This document shows, in pieces, positions 55,170-63,852 of a stretch of 64,000 bases of DNA (positions are counted from its first letter, which is position 1; every line of letters starts with the position of its first letter). The position numbers and the translations under genes were made by a program. The notes beneath the pieces were generated by a model. That model saw nothing but the letters and a program-made list of their open reading frames with translations. It was not told the origin of the DNA and searched no databases. Location: assembly GCF_037974265.1 (NCBI RefSeq), contig NZ_CP150233.1:5642001-5706000 (forward strand), in the 5' to 3' direction. This stretch comes from Paenibacillus sp. FSL R5-0623 (lineage in GTDB: Bacteria; Bacillota; Bacilli; Paenibacillales; Paenibacillaceae).

Positions 55170-55853
55170 TTAATTACTCCTTTCGGCCCGCTTCCATAAT
55201 GCGTTAACTTTTGACGTTTCCAACCCAAGGATGAACTCTACCGCCTGTTTAATGACTAGTTTGTATGAACTGGACATACGTTTGACCATGACTGTATTTT
55301 TATATTGATTAATAATCTTCAGTGTCTGATCACGTTCATCAGGATAATAAACAAGACTCTCTTTCCACAATAAAGGTAGTTCATCCAGCAAACTATCCAT
55401 ATATTTTTCGTCCAGATGATTACTAACCTCATAAATAATTTTCGTTACCGGAAGGTTAACAGAGGATAACTTTTCTCCCTGGAAGTACGCGCGAATAAGG
55501 TTAACGTTTTTCTGAATAACAGGATTCTCATAGGAAGTCACAACATAAACAAAATCCACTTCTGGCCAATCAACCAACGAAGCCTCGTCATTACAATCTA
55601 TGAGTACAAAATCATATTTCTGTTCTTCCAGATTATGCATCAGGTCCTCATATGAATGGACATCTTCCATAACATCAAATTGATCATGAGTGTTCATCGT
55701 GAGAGAATGATCAATTTTAGGGAATACGAACTCATAATCCTTATTTTGCGTTGCGTCTACAATCAGAACCCGATGATCCATTGACAACAATTTACCAAGG
55801 TACATCATAAAATCCGTTTTATCATAGTGGCCCATAACAAGTATTTGTTTCAT
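55170..55853 (-). CDS. ParA-like protein without Walker A
   Basis: 227 residues, ParA-like order of strands: MKQILVMGHYDKTDFMMYLG at the start, VLIVDATQ, YDFVLIDCND, FVYVVTSYENP. The P-loop is not recognisable (GHYDKTDF), so no ATPase activity is expected. One base separates its stop from the next ParA-like gene. Confidence 0.7.
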   Translation of the reverse strand: MKQILVMGHYDKTDFMMYLGKLLSMDHRVLIVDATQNKDYEFVFPKIDHSLTMNTHDQFDVMEDVHSYEDLMHNLEEQKYDFVLIDCNDEASLVDWPEVDFVYVVTSYENPVIQKNVNLIRAYFQGEKLSSVNLPVTKIIYEVSNHLDEKYMDSLLDELPLLWKESLVYYPDERDQTLKIINQYKNTVMVKRMSSSYKLVIKQAVEFILGLETSKVNALWKRAERSN

Positions 55854-55867
55854 CTTGGTCTCCTTAT

Positions 55868-56902
55868 TTACTGTGCAGGTTCACGTGTATTGCTATCATT
55901 GAAAAGACTACCTGAGTCTGAAGTTGCATTTGGTGTATTCCCAGTATTACTTTGCTGGTTCATATCAGTTGAGTTTTCATTCATCAGAGAATTATCTTGC
56001 TGAGATGTTGGTGTGTTTCCTTGTCCTTCTGTCTCAGTAATGTACTCCCTTGAGTTCATCTCCGTCGTATTACGTCCACTGATATACTTTTGTCTGTCTT
56101 CATCACTCATGGACTGAATATCTTGTTCTAATTTTGCTCTTACTTGTCGTTCGAGAGCCGTTGTTGCCAATCCAACAATATTAGGATTAGATTCAATGAG
56201 ATCCAATACTTTAGGATTAGATGGATAGTTGATGATTGCACCATCTTGCATGTAAGGATCAACATAACTTAATGCATAGATAGAGGCATCATTGATGTAA
56301 GCATCTACAATAGCACTTGACATCGTCAAAATTTCTTTTTCAGTCATTTTGTACCATATCGTCCCATTATTTAAATCTTCTACTTTTTTCTTAGAAAGTA
56401 CTATGTAATCCTGACCTGTTGCAAAACGAATCCGAACATCTACAAATTCATCTTTTTTCAACTTTAAAGGAAGCTGTACTAGACTAAACTCTTGGTTTCT
56501 AAGGTCTTTGGGTGTTATTCCATCTTCAAACAACATTGGTGTGGTGATAATAGAGTTTTTCTGAAGATCAATCTTAATCCTTTTCCCTACAATCTCTGCT
56601 TGCTCTACTGTATTTTGGGGTACCGTACTAACCGGTACAACTAGAGAACTCACGTCATCTTCTGTAATTAAATCTCCGGCCTTATGATCATCATTCAGTA
56701 CGATCACTTTCATCTTATCTTCATTCAACTTCTTCTGTGCATCTTGAAGTTGTTGCTCAATCTGAAGTGTTCGCTCAACATATCTTCCTTGAATATAGTC
56801 AATAATAAAATAGCCAGCGATAACACAAACAAATAAAATGATCGCCCCCCCAATGGAAGCGGACAGAAGCAACTGCTTCTGCCTAAAACGAATCTTAGAC
56901 AT
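55868..56902 (-). CDS. CpaB/RcpC-like SAF-domain protein
   Basis: 344 residues: N-terminal membrane helix (about 14-36), coiled region, then an SAF domain at about 60-125 (KAGDLITEDDVSSLVVP, then GKRIKIDLQKNSIITTPML) as in CpaB/RcpC of Tad pili. The C-terminal 60 residues are Asn/Ser/Thr/Gln-rich and probably disordered. In Tad systems this protein sits at the cell envelope. Good match in order of domains. Confidence 0.85.
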   Translation of the reverse strand: MSKIRFRQKQLLLSASIGGAIILFVCVIAGYFIIDYIQGRYVERTLQIEQQLQDAQKKLNEDKMKVIVLNDDHKAGDLITEDDVSSLVVPVSTVPQNTVEQAEIVGKRIKIDLQKNSIITTPMLFEDGITPKDLRNQEFSLVQLPLKLKKDEFVDVRIRFATGQDYIVLSKKKVEDLNNGTIWYKMTEKEILTMSSAIVDAYINDASIYALSYVDPYMQDGAIINYPSNPKVLDLIESNPNIVGLATTALERQVRAKLEQDIQSMSDEDRQKYISGRNTTEMNSREYITETEGQGNTPTSQQDNSLMNENSTDMNQQSNTGNTPNATSDSGSLFNDSNTREPAQ

Positions 56903-56934
56903 AACGAACTCCTCTCAATCCAACATGATTAATC

Positions 56935-58209
56935 TTAATTATTCACGACCAATAATATAATCAAAACAATAATAATAACGATGCACAGTCCAAGGACACC
57001 ATACAATAATGCTTTTGAAGATATCTTCTTAGAGTCCCCCATGTAGCTCTTCATCAACTTGTTTAATACCGAGTCTGTATCTCCTTGGTGTTTATAGGGA
57101 TCAGCATGTGGTGGAATTCGATAAACAAGATTCCCTGGAAGATCTTTTCGAATATCTTGGATACTGAGATTTTCAACAAATGGTACACAATAAACCCAAT
57201 TAGACTGATCCATTTTTTTATGTAAATCTCTAAATCTTCTAATCTTTCCTTGTCGCCACTCGCTACCTGCACCGAGCACAATATTTACACTCGCTCTGTA
57301 GAACTCTTTACTCCAGTCACTTTCTTCAAAGCTCCCGATATCCAAAATCAAGTAGTCATGTCCTGCTGTAATCAGATGGTTAATATCCAATTTGTTATTA
57401 TTCTTGTAATACTCCACGCCCTCTATAGAGAAGTGGATGTTATTGCTTTTGAAATCCTGTGTTCCTTCATACGCGTTCTCAATACTTGTAAAGTCACTTG
57501 AACTATTGGCCTCCACTAGACCTACAGAGTAACCTTTACGTTTTAAATAATTTGCAATTAATATACTCTGATGAGTTGATCCGACTTTGGATTCAACACC
57601 CATAACTGCAACTAAAATGGTTCCGATGATCCGATCTTTAAGAATGATTCTTTCTTGAATCGGCACATCTGGAAGTTCCAAATCCATGACATCTGATGAG
57701 TCAAAACTGCCAGCAGAGGTTAATTTCGCTGTATAGCGATAAATGCGATCCTTTATCTTTTCAAGATCAGAATCATTGGATTCCCAATCCTCTTGTCCAT
57801 TCCCAGTTACCTCACCTTGACTTGGCAATAAATTGCGCAGTGCTGGAATAATGGACTTTGGCTTCGTTCCTGGCGAGGTTGTAACAACGTTGATCCCCAT
57901 GTCTGCCAATTCATGAACGACTCCGTCATCCTCATAACGATCAAGAGCAATGACAATAATTCGAGTATTTGAACGCACTGTTCGATATTGACTAATTCCA
58001 CGTAGAAAAGTATTTGAATCGGTGCAGTCTAAATCAGTTATAAATGCATTGATGTTAATTCTAGCTACAGCTTCGCAAAATTCGATAAACTGACCACTCT
58101 CAAAGCGACCTACTTTTTCAAAACTAACATCTGTATTCCCTATGGCTTCATGTACTAGCGTAGAAGCTTTACTGGAAATGATAACCGCATTCACTATGTT
58201 TGCCTCCAT
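56935..58209 (-). CDS. TadZ/CpaE-like protein with tail anchor
   Basis: 424 residues. Residues about 5-125 form a receiver-like domain (ARININAFITDLDCTDS) without the usual set of acidic residues. Residues about 190-350 form a MinD-like domain with a degenerate Walker A (GVESKVGSTHQS), and a C-terminal membrane helix (about 400-422) ends the protein. TadZ/CpaE normally has the first two domains but no tail anchor. The ATG overlaps the stop of the GGDEF-like gene (TAATG). Confidence 0.8.
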   Translation of the reverse strand: MEANIVNAVIISSKASTLVHEAIGNTDVSFEKVGRFESGQFIEFCEAVARININAFITDLDCTDSNTFLRGISQYRTVRSNTRIIVIALDRYEDDGVVHELADMGINVVTTSPGTKPKSIIPALRNLLPSQGEVTGNGQEDWESNDSDLEKIKDRIYRYTAKLTSAGSFDSSDVMDLELPDVPIQERIILKDRIIGTILVAVMGVESKVGSTHQSILIANYLKRKGYSVGLVEANSSSDFTSIENAYEGTQDFKSNNIHFSIEGVEYYKNNNKLDINHLITAGHDYLILDIGSFEESDWSKEFYRASVNIVLGAGSEWRQGKIRRFRDLHKKMDQSNWVYCVPFVENLSIQDIRKDLPGNLVYRIPPHADPYKHQGDTDSVLNKLMKSYMGDSKKISSKALLYGVLGLCIVIIIVLIILLVVNN

Positions 58210-59273
58210 TAATCCGCTAAAATTTTACTTTGGTCTAGATCAAAGATTCTATTAAGCCCACTTTGCTTCGTTCGAATAGCGCCTTCTTTCGCCTCACGGA
58301 TATGATCATCCAGTGTAAATTCAGGCTTAGTGTCAATATACCCAATCAGTACAGTACTTGAGGCTTCAACATCAATTTTCATCCTTATGGAGTTAGCCAG
58401 CTCTGCTAATGGTAAATTAGAACTTGTTATAAGAGCTACAATGACATCACTTTGGTAACGTCCAGCAAATCCACTACCTTCCAAAGCCCTGCCCACGGCT
58501 CTTCCCGCTCTCTTAAAGGACTCTTCCTCCGAAATGTGGGTTGGATTCTGAATTTCTATGTATAATACCCCTACTGTCTTCCCTTTGGATAAAGCTTGAT
58601 TAGCTTGATGAATAAAATGTTTTTGCGTGAACAAACCTGTTACTTCATCCCGTGTTGATGTGTATGTCGCTGCTTGCATAACCCCAATAATTTTTTCAAA
58701 AATCATCGTGAACACTATGAAGCTAACAAAAACACTCAAAATCAAACTAAGTTCTGCCAATAGTTCATAACCTGTAAATGCGCCCGAGAGATGCAACAAT
58801 AGCTGCATTGCAAAAAGGATCGTTACCATAAAATACTGTGGATTTAGCCCGACATCCGGAAAAATCTTGATGAGTGTGTACAATGTCACACCTACTACAG
58901 AGAGAAACACTAAAAAGGAACTCATTTGTACGGGTAAGAACAAAGACATTGCGGCAGTAATCAAAGTAACCCCAGTTCCGCCTAAATGTACATAAAGTTT
59001 GTCTGTTCGTTTGTTGTAGTAAAGTCGAAATATCCCGATTTGAGCAATTATCATTCCAGCTGCATAGAGTGATATGAAAAACATATATGCAGACATGAGC
59101 TTATGAGGCATCAGAGCCATACCCGCATTTGCGAATAACATTAAAGAAAAAGCTCCCAAAAACTTTAAGTATGTTGGGTTTCGCCATTTCCTGTACATTA
59201 AAAATCCAATGATAAATAAAACAATATTAATAGACAACATAGAACCGATTGTTAACTTCCCAAAATCCCCCAT
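58209..59273 (-). CDS. Seven-helix membrane protein with degenerate GGDEF domain
   Basis: 354 residues. The first 210 hold about seven membrane helices. The rest follows the GGDEF fold (DEVTGLFTQKHF for the usual D-LTGL) but the active-site GGDEF is replaced by RYQSD, so diguanylate cyclase activity is not expected; it may bind a nucleotide or act as a sensor. First gene of the minus-strand secretion operon. The ATG at 59273 has no clear ribosome site. Confidence 0.85.
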   Translation of the reverse strand: MGDFGKLTIGSMLSINIVLFIIGFLMYRKWRNPTYLKFLGAFSLMLFANAGMALMPHKLMSAYMFFISLYAAGMIIAQIGIFRLYYNKRTDKLYVHLGGTGVTLITAAMSLFLPVQMSSFLVFLSVVGVTLYTLIKIFPDVGLNPQYFMVTILFAMQLLLHLSGAFTGYELLAELSLILSVFVSFIVFTMIFEKIIGVMQAATYTSTRDEVTGLFTQKHFIHQANQALSKGKTVGVLYIEIQNPTHISEEESFKRAGRAVGRALEGSGFAGRYQSDVIVALITSSNLPLAELANSIRMKIDVEASSTVLIGYIDTKPEFTLDDHIREAKEGAIRTKQSGLNRIFDLDQSKILAD

Positions 59274-59752
59274 GCAGTTCTTTTAACCCACTTTCTTGAA
59301 AATTATGTAATTTCATGAATTTTACAATTCCAATTTTTCATTCATTTTTCCCATTTTAAATATAATCAAATTCTTATCTAATTTGGTTCTTAGTACCTAG
59401 CATTTGGATAAATAAGTAACAGTAGATTAAATAATAGACCCATTTCAGCAATTTTACAACATATTTTTGTTATTTATGACCAATTGTACCTAAGAATATA
59501 GTCCTTTATTTTCACAACAGTCCTAGACATTGTTTAGTTCAGATCCGAAATTCCCTTTTTCATTTCCAATTAAATTGAGAGGTAATGAAAAACAAGAAAA
59601 TTTCCAAGTATGTTTCCAACCAAAAAAACTGCCAGATCAATTGATCTAACAGCGTTTTCTTGGATATTTCACCCACTTGTTCTATAGTTTTTCATATTGC
59701 TCTTATCACAAAAAAAATGATTAAATAGTCTAAAAAATACTAGAAATTTGCA
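59274..59752 (-). promoter_or_regulatory. 480-base leader of the secretion operon
   Basis: Very AT-rich, no gene seen. On the minus strand TTGGAA (59328-59333) and TACATA (59304-59309) with an 18-base spacer are the best promoter candidate, about 30 bases before the ATG, but both boxes deviate from consensus. The far end holds the oxidoreductase terminator. Confidence 0.35.
59622..59652 (-). terminator. Terminator after the oxidoreductase gene
   Basis: Minus strand CTGTTAGATCAA / TTGATCTGGCAG (12 pairs, two G-T) followed by seven T. About 100 bases past the stop. Confidence 0.88.
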
Positions 59753-60910
59753 TTAAAAATCCAACTTCCTCCCGAGTGTAATACTCGAATCCTCGAAGTT
59801 GTCCACCGTCGTCTTTTTTTCATAAAAGTGTACGGCATGTTGCATAATTCCTTCTCTTGTGTAAAACGCGTCTTCCGCCCCTAGTGGAAAAACAACCTTC
59901 TCTCCCGTACTTGCCGACTTATAGATACCCACAATCAGTTCAAGCGTATTCCGACCACTTTGGCCATCCACCAAAAGGGGTGATCCTGTCTCAATAGCAT
60001 TTAACACATTCTCAACTTGCCCAGCGTGACCGACATGAGTAACATCAGGTAATTCGTGAGCGAGCTTCTGAATCTGGTGTTCCAACTCTCGATTCGGTTC
60101 CGGAAATCCGTTATTCCGCGCGGTAGAAGCAACCACTTTCCAAGGTGCAGATACCCGGGCTTTTTTGCCCTGAAAAATTAACTGCTGCTCCTCTCCGTGA
60201 TGTACGACGGAACTGGTAATCATGCCAAGCGCCCCTTCCTGGAAGCGAAGCATCGCCATGGATATATCCTCAACTTCGGCATTATCATGTGCCGTATTTG
60301 CCATCATCGCCTGTAATTCCACTGGAGGTCCCATCATCCAGAGCATGGCATCAATATGATGCACCGCATGATTAAGGGTACAGCCTCCGCCTTCTTTTTC
60401 CCATGTCCCGCGCCACCACAGATCATAATAATTGTGGCCCCGCCACCAGAACGAATCAACCTGCACATGTACAATCGGTCCCATCCGTTTACTGTCCAGC
60501 ACACCTTTTAACTTCATCATTGGTGTCGTAAAACGATTCTGTGCTACTACGGATAACAACTTGCCACTTGCTTGCGCTGCTCTCAACATCAGATCCGCTT
60601 CCTCCAGGGAAGATGCCATCGGTTTTTCAACCAACACATGTGCACCTGCTTGCATGAAATCACACGCAATGGGAGCATGCGTATACGGCGGCGTACAGAC
60701 TGATACCAGATCAATGTTTAGGGCGAGTAAATCTGTGTAATCCGTGACAGCTTGTGCACCTTCCAGACCATATTCATTAATTCGCTTCTGTGCTTTTTCC
60801 ACGTAAATATCGACCACAGCAACAATCTGACATCGCTCAGGGAACGCCAAATATGCTGAGATATGCGCTCCACTAATTGCACCTGCTCCGATAATCGCCA
60901 CTCTTAACAT
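59753..60910 (-). CDS. Gfo/Idh/MocA family oxidoreductase
   Basis: 385 residues from ATG 60910 with GGGAGG upstream; a longer frame to 60946 has no site. Rossmann fold at the N-terminus (VAIIGAGAISGAH) and the family signature EKPMASSLEEA near residue 92, then a C-terminal alpha/beta domain. NAD(P)-dependent dehydrogenase of sugars or inositols; substrate unknown. Divergent AraC regulator 110 bases away probably controls it. Ordinary chromosomal neighbour, not part of the secretion block. Confidence 0.95.
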   Translation of the reverse strand: MLRVAIIGAGAISGAHISAYLAFPERCQIVAVVDIYVEKAQKRINEYGLEGAQAVTDYTDLLALNIDLVSVCTPPYTHAPIACDFMQAGAHVLVEKPMASSLEEADLMLRAAQASGKLLSVVAQNRFTTPMMKLKGVLDSKRMGPIVHVQVDSFWWRGHNYYDLWWRGTWEKEGGGCTLNHAVHHIDAMLWMMGPPVELQAMMANTAHDNAEVEDISMAMLRFQEGALGMITSSVVHHGEEQQLIFQGKKARVSAPWKVVASTARNNGFPEPNRELEHQIQKLAHELPDVTHVGHAGQVENVLNAIETGSPLLVDGQSGRNTLELIVGIYKSASTGEKVVFPLGAEDAFYTREGIMQHAVHFYEKKTTVDNFEDSSITLGRKLDF

Positions 60911-60945
60911 CGTTACAACCTCCCTTATTCCCTTCACAATACACA

Positions 60946-60965
60946 ATAATAAAGCGCTTTTATGC
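60946..60965. promoter_or_regulatory. Palindrome in the divergent intergenic region
   Basis: AAAGCGCTTT (60951-60960) lies in the middle of the 110-base region between the oxidoreductase and AraC genes. Such a palindrome could be an operator; no clear promoter pair was found, so this is weak. Confidence 0.3.
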
Positions 60966-61020
60966 GTTCATCTTGTGGTAAAATATAACTATCTTGAGCA
61001 TGATAAGGGAGGTATTCATA

Positions 61021-61893
61021 ATGTCCATCATCCTGGGAGAACAATTTAATCTGGCCTGTCGTCGTACATCCAACACTACGTTTCGCGAAGTGTTTCATGC
61101 TCATTCCCAGATGGAGATAACCTATATCCACGAAGGATATGGGCAGTTGATAACGGAAGGTCAGGTTTTCTCCCTTGAACCCGGTATGCTCATGATTTTT
61201 CGTCCTTTTCAATTGCACCACATCCAGATTCAAGTTTCCAGACAGCAGCCTTTCATTCGAAATGTACTCATGGTTGAACTTGATCTACTGAAGGCACATT
61301 GGCCCCAATTTATCGTTACTCACCACTTCATACAGGATCTGCTGGAAGAGCAATCCCCCATTCAGCCCATCCGACTTGCTGCCACATCCCCACTCGTTCA
61401 ACGAATGGAACAATATGCAGATACGTATCCAGGTCTGCTTCCTCATGAAATAGAGGAGGATACACGCCTCTTTTTATTGGAACTGCTCGCACAACTTCGC
61501 TATCTGTGGCAGGACGGGCAGCAACACCGCTCCCAAGATGTACTCTCGTCCAGTGCAAACGTTCTTCACCCTCATGCTGAAGCCATCATGCAATGGATTG
61601 AGCAGCATTACCATGAACCTTTTCGTTTGGAGCATATCGCAGATACTCTTCATCTGTCCCCCTATCATCTATCTCATGTATTTAAAAAAGCGACTGGCAC
61701 CACCATCGTTGCTTATGCTCAAGCTACCCGGATTCGTCATGCCTGTGTGCTGCTCACTCGGTCCTCCCTTTCCGTTCCCGAAATCGGTCACCGTGTCGGT
61801 ATGACCAGCCCCTCCTACTTTTGCAAAGTATTCCGTACTACCACAGGCTCTACACCACATCAATATCGGCTGAAGGTGCAGGGGAGGAAGTAA
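61021..61893 (+). CDS. AraC family transcription regulator
   Basis: 290 residues from ATG 61021 with GGGAGG eight bases upstream; the earlier ATG at 60994 has none. Residues about 20-110 form a cupin sensor domain (FHAHSQMEITYIHEGYGQL). The last 100 hold the two helix-turn-helix motifs (LEHIADTLHLSPYHLSHVFK, then VPEIGHRVGMTSPSYFCKVF). Probably senses a sugar and controls the divergent oxidoreductase gene. Confidence 0.95.
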   Translation: MSIILGEQFNLACRRTSNTTFREVFHAHSQMEITYIHEGYGQLITEGQVFSLEPGMLMIFRPFQLHHIQIQVSRQQPFIRNVLMVELDLLKAHWPQFIVTHHFIQDLLEEQSPIQPIRLAATSPLVQRMEQYADTYPGLLPHEIEEDTRLFLLELLAQLRYLWQDGQQHRSQDVLSSSANVLHPHAEAIMQWIEQHYHEPFRLEHIADTLHLSPYHLSHVFKKATGTTIVAYAQATRIRHACVLLTRSSLSVPEIGHRVGMTSPSYFCKVFRTTTGSTPHQYRLKVQGRK

Positions 61894-61967
61894 TGGATCA
61901 CAACAACAAGAAAGAAGCGAAAGAATTCACTTCTCCGCTTCTGCTCCTCTTTCACAGTTCACCCGAT

Positions 61968-62717
61968 TCACCGCACATCAAGCCCCAACCGTTTCAAATA
62001 GGGAATTAGGCGTCTCTCTAGCTGCCTTAAATCATCCTTCTGTTCCGCTGACAAGCGTTCCTCATGGATACTTCCATCCTTGTCCATCACCATAACTTTG
62101 TATTTTTTCATTTGTTCGTAGACAGACTTGAACTCACGATATTGTTCCTTGGTAAATGTTTTCTCTGCCTGTTCCAACTGTTCCTTCCAAAATTGCTCCT
62201 CGTCCATCAGTTGGGTGGAGGATCCTCCACCCACAGCTTCTAGCTTCTCAAAAAACGGTTCCAGCTCAGCTACAAGAAGGTTATATCGTTCCTGCTCCAC
62301 TGTATTCCACTGCTCTGGATGCATATTGCCCTGAGAATCGGGATACTTCACGGCCATTTGCCCTAATTGCTTCAGCAAGTCCATATATTGAACAAATTCT
62401 TCTTCACTGAAATGGGCCTTGGCCGTCTGCAGCTTTGCTTCCAACCTCATATAATCCTCAGCTGTTCCCCCCATAGCAGCGATATTCTCCTGTGAACCAT
62501 ATATTCCGTCTGCGAGATAGGTGTACCCTGCGTAGGCTCCGGTGGGAATAATGAGTACAGCAGCCAAGATCCCCGTGACCAGCCATTTTTTTCGATTTCT
62601 TCTGATGTGTGAATCATTTCGAATACCATCCATCATTTTATGTTTAATTCTCGCAGGAACGGACCAGTCTTGGGTCTCTTCCTGGTAGGCTGTTCGCAAC
62701 TGTTCATCGAGTTTCAT
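61968..62717 (-). CDS. Probable anti-sigma factor (DUF3600-like)
   Basis: 249 residues: a cytosolic N-terminal part of about 43 residues, one membrane helix (LVTGILAAVLIIPTGAYAGY), then an extracytoplasmic helical, glutamate/glutamine-rich region. It overlaps the sigma factor gene by 14 bases. Layout and coupling are those of ECF anti-sigma factors; similar proteins in Bacillus carry a DUF3600 domain as I recall. Confidence 0.85.
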   Translation of the reverse strand: MKLDEQLRTAYQEETQDWSVPARIKHKMMDGIRNDSHIRRNRKKWLVTGILAAVLIIPTGAYAGYTYLADGIYGSQENIAAMGGTAEDYMRLEAKLQTAKAHFSEEEFVQYMDLLKQLGQMAVKYPDSQGNMHPEQWNTVEQERYNLLVAELEPFFEKLEAVGGGSSTQLMDEEQFWKEQLEQAEKTFTKEQYREFKSVYEQMKKYKVMVMDKDGSIHEERLSAEQKDDLRQLERRLIPYLKRLGLDVR

Positions 62718-63291
62718 GCAGATCCTCCACCTTTCCCCGCAATCTTGGATTCATCTTCTCTTTTTGTCTCAACTTCGCCAGCGCCGCATGTATGCGCGAT
62801 TTTACGGTTCCGAGCGGAATCGCCAATATGTCAGCAATCTCCTCTTGCGTATATTCATTCAAATAATGAAGTGTGACCACCTGCTGCAGCTTGTACGGTA
62901 AACGGCGCACCTGTTCCAGCAGAAGACGATTGGCCAGTTTGTTGATCAAATCAGTGGAAAAATCATATTCCATACCAACTACAGATTTTTCGATCCGCTT
63001 GCTAAACCGAAACTGCATCAACCTTTTGCGTCGATAACTCTGAACCTGTCGCATCGTCACCCCCATCAACCAGGGACGAAAAGCACGCTCCGCATCATAT
63101 CGCTCTAATGACCGATACGCCTGAATGTAAATCTCCTGTACCACATCCTCCGCGTCAGACTTGTCCTTGATGAGAAATCGTACAGTTTGATATATCCTCG
63201 TCACTGTTTTCTCATATAATTCTCCATATGCTTCTTCATGCCCCGCCCGTATTAACGTTACAAGTTCTATGTACTCATCTTGCTCACTCAT
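62704..63291 (-). CDS. ECF-type RNA polymerase sigma factor
   Basis: 195 residues with sigma region 2 (DAEDVVQEIYIQAYRSLERY, then RPWLMGVTMRQVQSYRRK) and region 4 (YTQEEIADILAIPLGTVKSR). ATG 63291 after AGGAGGAGG. Extracytoplasmic-function type by length and by pairing with a membrane anti-sigma factor. No auto-regulated -35/-10 recognised upstream. Confidence 0.95.
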   Translation of the reverse strand: MSEQDEYIELVTLIRAGHEEAYGELYEKTVTRIYQTVRFLIKDKSDAEDVVQEIYIQAYRSLERYDAERAFRPWLMGVTMRQVQSYRRKRLMQFRFSKRIEKSVVGMEYDFSTDLINKLANRLLLEQVRRLPYKLQQVVTLHYLNEYTQEEIADILAIPLGTVKSRIHAALAKLRQKEKMNPRLRGKVEDLHETR

Positions 63292-63439
63292 TATCCATCC
63301 CCCTCCTCCTTACACTATATATTGGCATGCCAGCATCATAGCGTTCGATTTATTTATTGAATGAGTAGGCATGGCTGAATCTGATACAAAAAAGACCTAT
63401 GGTGTTTATCATGATATAATATACCTAATTTTGATATAA

Positions 63440-63778
63440 TTGGAGGTTTTGCATCTGAGTTATAAGATCCCCTTTGGTCTTTTGCTATTATCTATTTCGA
63501 TCATCGGATTTGTAATCGCCAGAACCCACCTTGAGGCCTACGCCACGGTATATAGACTTATTGGGATCTTGGTTATCTTATCGTCTCTTTTTCTTTCGAA
63601 AGCGGATATAGAGAGTAACTTAGCAGGGGTGGTCACTACAGTAATGAAACTTTTCAGCAAATTGTACTCAGAATATTTACTGATTCCACGACCTCTACGT
63701 TTGTTGTTTTTGTGGGGATGGATTGTTTTGTTTTTGGTTGCTGGTACCAAATTCAGATGGTTCTACTTCCTACAATAA
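63440..63778 (+). CDS. Small membrane protein, unknown
   Basis: Up to 112 residues with about three hydrophobic helices (FGLLLLSISIIGFVIA, LIGILVILSSLFLS, LLFLWGWIVLFLVAGT). The start is unclear: the frame opens with TTG 63440, GGAGG lies at 63442-63446, and CTG 63455 is best spaced to it. No family recognised. Followed by a strong terminator. Confidence 0.55.
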   Translation: MEVLHLSYKIPFGLLLLSISIIGFVIARTHLEAYATVYRLIGILVILSSLFLSKADIESNLAGVVTTVMKLFSKLYSEYLLIPRPLRLLFLWGWIVLFLVAGTKFRWFYFLQ

Positions 63779-63818
63779 ACTGATTTCATAGAAGTCTGAT
63801 CCCCTGGGACATCAAAAA

Positions 63819-63852
63819 AGAGCTGAGTCGTCATTATGACGTCTCGGCTCTT
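63819..63852 (+). terminator. Terminator after the small membrane protein gene
   Basis: AAGAGCTGAG pairs with CTCGGCTCTT around an inner CGTCAT/ATGACG stem, followed by TCTTTG. The rest up to 64000 shows no gene. Confidence 0.8.

Noticed and set aside
58209-59273. Active diguanylate cyclase
   Set aside because: The GGDEF active-site motif is replaced by RYQSD.
60946-60965. Catabolite control (cre) site
   Set aside because: The central AAGCGCTT fits but the flanking positions of the cre consensus do not.
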